DNA from: Planctomycetales bacterium
Lineage (GTDB): Bacteria > Planctomycetota > Planctomycetia > Pirellulales > UBA7805
Reading direction: 5' to 3'
NCBI GenBank assembly: GCA_011772275.1
Contig: WVZU01000142.1
Coordinates: 1,722 to 8,152 of the forward strand
Length of the DNA: 6,431 nucleotides
Positions 5,717 to 6,431 of this stretch are shown piece by piece. How positions within the stretch are numbered: position 1 is the first letter of the stretch; each line of letters opens with the position of its first letter. The notes beneath the pieces were generated by a model, which was given only the letters and a program-made list of their open reading frames with translations, was not told the origin of the DNA and made no database searches. A program made the position numbers and the translations under genes.

Positions 5717-5743
5717 CCGATTTGCCGAAACGGCTCGGTTTTT
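5717..5743 (+). terminator. Intrinsic terminator-like hairpin after the second ATPase gene
   Basis: GCCG (5724-5727) pairs with CGGC (5731-5734) around AAA. CCGA (5717-5720) and TCGG (5735-5738) continue the stem across a three-base TTT bulge, giving 8 pairs. T5 (5739-5743) follows immediately. The hairpin begins 17 bases after the stop codon. The bulge weakens it, so it may act as a partial attenuator that lowers pilC expression relative to the ATPases. Confidence 0.45.
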
Positions 5744-5751
5744 GGTATCAT
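5722..5751 (+). promoter_or_regulatory. Sigma-70-like promoter candidate for pilC
   Basis: TATCAT (5746-5751) matches five of six bases of the -10 consensus and is preceded by TG one base upstream, as in extended -10 promoters. TTGCCG (5722-5727) lies 18 bases upstream and matches four of six -35 bases. Transcription would start near 5758, leaving a leader of about 80 bases. The sequence overlaps the terminator-like hairpin. It would explain why pilC is set apart from the ATPase block by 137 bases. Confidence 0.35.
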
Positions 5752-5825
5752 CCATTTTCGCAGGGGACGCACGTACCGCCGCCGCGCCAGCCACGCGGCC
5801 GGTGGGACGTTCTTCGTGTAGGTTT

Positions 5826-5830
5826 GGGAG
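5826..5830 (+). promoter_or_regulatory. Shine-Dalgarno site for pilC
   Basis: GGGAG lies 6 bases before the ATG at 5837. It supports this start for the platform gene. Confidence 0.6.
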
Positions 5831-5836
5831 CTCGCC

Positions 5837-6431
5837 ATGCCGACCTTTCAGTTCGAGGCGATGGACTCGACCGGCCAGGAAATTCGGGATGTGGTCGAGG
5901 CCGAAAACCAGGACGAAGCGCAAGCCACCATCCGCAAGATGGGGTACTTCGTCACGAAGATCTCCGTCAAGAAGAGCCGCAAGACAACCAAAGAGAAGAA
6001 AAAAGCCGCCACGGCCAAAAAGGGCAAGGGACGCTCGCTGGCCATCGGCGGCGTCAGCAGCAAAGTCCTCACCGCCTTCACCCGCCAATTGTCCATTCTG
6101 CAGGATGCGGGCCTGCCGATCTTGCGGAGCCTGAAGATCCTGGAATCGCAAAGCAAGCCGGGCCGGCTGAAGAACAGCCTGATGGATGTCTGCGAAGAGA
6201 TCGAATCGGGCTCGACCCTCTCCGAAGCCATGGCCAAATGCCCCAAGACGTTCGACCGGCTGTACGTGAACATGATTCGGGCCGGCGAAGCGGGCGGGGC
6301 CCTGGAAATCATCCTCCGCCGCCTGGCCGAATTCCAGGAACGGGCCGAGGCACTCAAACGAAAAGTCAAAGGGGCTCTGGTCTACCCCTGCGTCGTTATC
6401 CTGGTAGCCGTCGGGATCCTGACCTTCATCA
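5837..6431 (+). CDS. pilC: PilC/GspF inner-membrane platform protein (5' part, cut by window end)
   Basis: PilC/GspF is the polytopic inner-membrane platform on which PilB and PilT act. The window holds 198 codons plus one base of a gene that normally encodes about 400 residues; no stop is reached, so it is cut by the window and not broken. Visible parts are the usual N-terminal opening MPTFQFEAMDSTGQEI (1-16), a very basic linker (45-66, 12 Lys/Arg of 22), and the first cytoplasmic T2SSF domain with FTRQLSILQDAGLPILRSLK (81-100), a conserved ESGSTLSEAM segment (123-132) and MIRAGEAGGALE (146-157). The first transmembrane helix begins around 180 (GALVYPCVVILVAVGILTF). The start is supported by GGGAG 6 bases upstream. 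It follows the ATPase block on the same strand after a 137-base gap and is its expected partner. PilC and GspF cannot be separated on this fragment. Confidence 0.92.
   Translation, partial: MPTFQFEAMDSTGQEIRDVVEAENQDEAQATIRKMGYFVTKISVKKSRKTTKEKKKAATAKKGKGRSLAIGGVSSKVLTAFTRQLSILQDAGLPILRSLKILESQSKPGRLKNSLMDVCEEIESGSTLSEAMAKCPKTFDRLYVNMIRAGEAGGALEIILRRLAEFQERAEALKRKVKGALVYPCVVILVAVGILTFI

Noticed and set aside
6000..6431. Broken or truncated pilC gene
   Set aside because: The frame is open to the last base with all expected N-terminal features. It is cut only by the window edge.
1..6431. CRISPR array, tRNA or rRNA genes, insertion sequences
   Set aside because: I saw no regularly spaced direct repeats, no cloverleaf-like segments with a T-loop, no rRNA motifs and no transposase. 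Nothing supports these feature types.

Overview
The window is high-GC chromosomal DNA, most likely from a planctomycete. I infer this from three things: the mix of GspE/PilB-type and PilT-type ATPases in one tight block, the GC-rich codon use, and a family of TAAA-loop hairpins upstream that resembles repeats I associate with Pirellula/Rhodopirellula-type genomes. The taxonomic call comes from memory of such genomes, not from a search.

Layout. Positions 1-479 carry no convincing gene. The first 150 bases hold three GC-rich hairpins, each centred on a TAAA loop, and the rest is unassigned. A small pterin-4a-carbinolamine dehydratase gene (phhB family) follows at 489-860. A 294-base gap (861-1154) has strong inverted repeats and a sequence resembling a sigma-54 -24/-12 promoter that would start transcription about 17 bases before the next gene. 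Then come three ATPase genes separated by only 3 bases each: a GspE/PilB-type assembly ATPase (1155-2867), a PilT-type retraction ATPase (2871-3971, GTG start) and a second GspE/PilB-type ATPase (3975-5699). A 137-base gap with a terminator-like hairpin and an overlapping promoter-like sequence precedes a PilC/GspF inner-membrane platform gene (5837 onwards), which is cut by the window end after 198 codons.

How the genes work together. This is the motor module of a type IV pilus or a related type II secretion/pseudopilus machine. PilB/GspE ATPases drive pilin assembly through the PilC/GspF platform, and PilT drives disassembly. Two assembly ATPases flank one retraction ATPase. Their N-terminal MshEN-like domains differ: the second keeps most of the c-di-GMP-binding consensus in its first repeat, while the first has lost the anchoring Arg and Gln in both repeats. 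This suggests two motors for one platform with different second-messenger control.

The leads I rate highest are the paralogous motors with divergent MshEN domains, the sigma-54-like promoter with an upstream dyad, the C-homopolymer tracts at the same place in both assembly ATPases, the acidic ATPase linkers opposite a strongly basic PilC linker, and the terminator/promoter overlap before pilC. I did not find a clearly unprecedented system. The genes belong to known families, and the novelty lies in arrangement and regulation.
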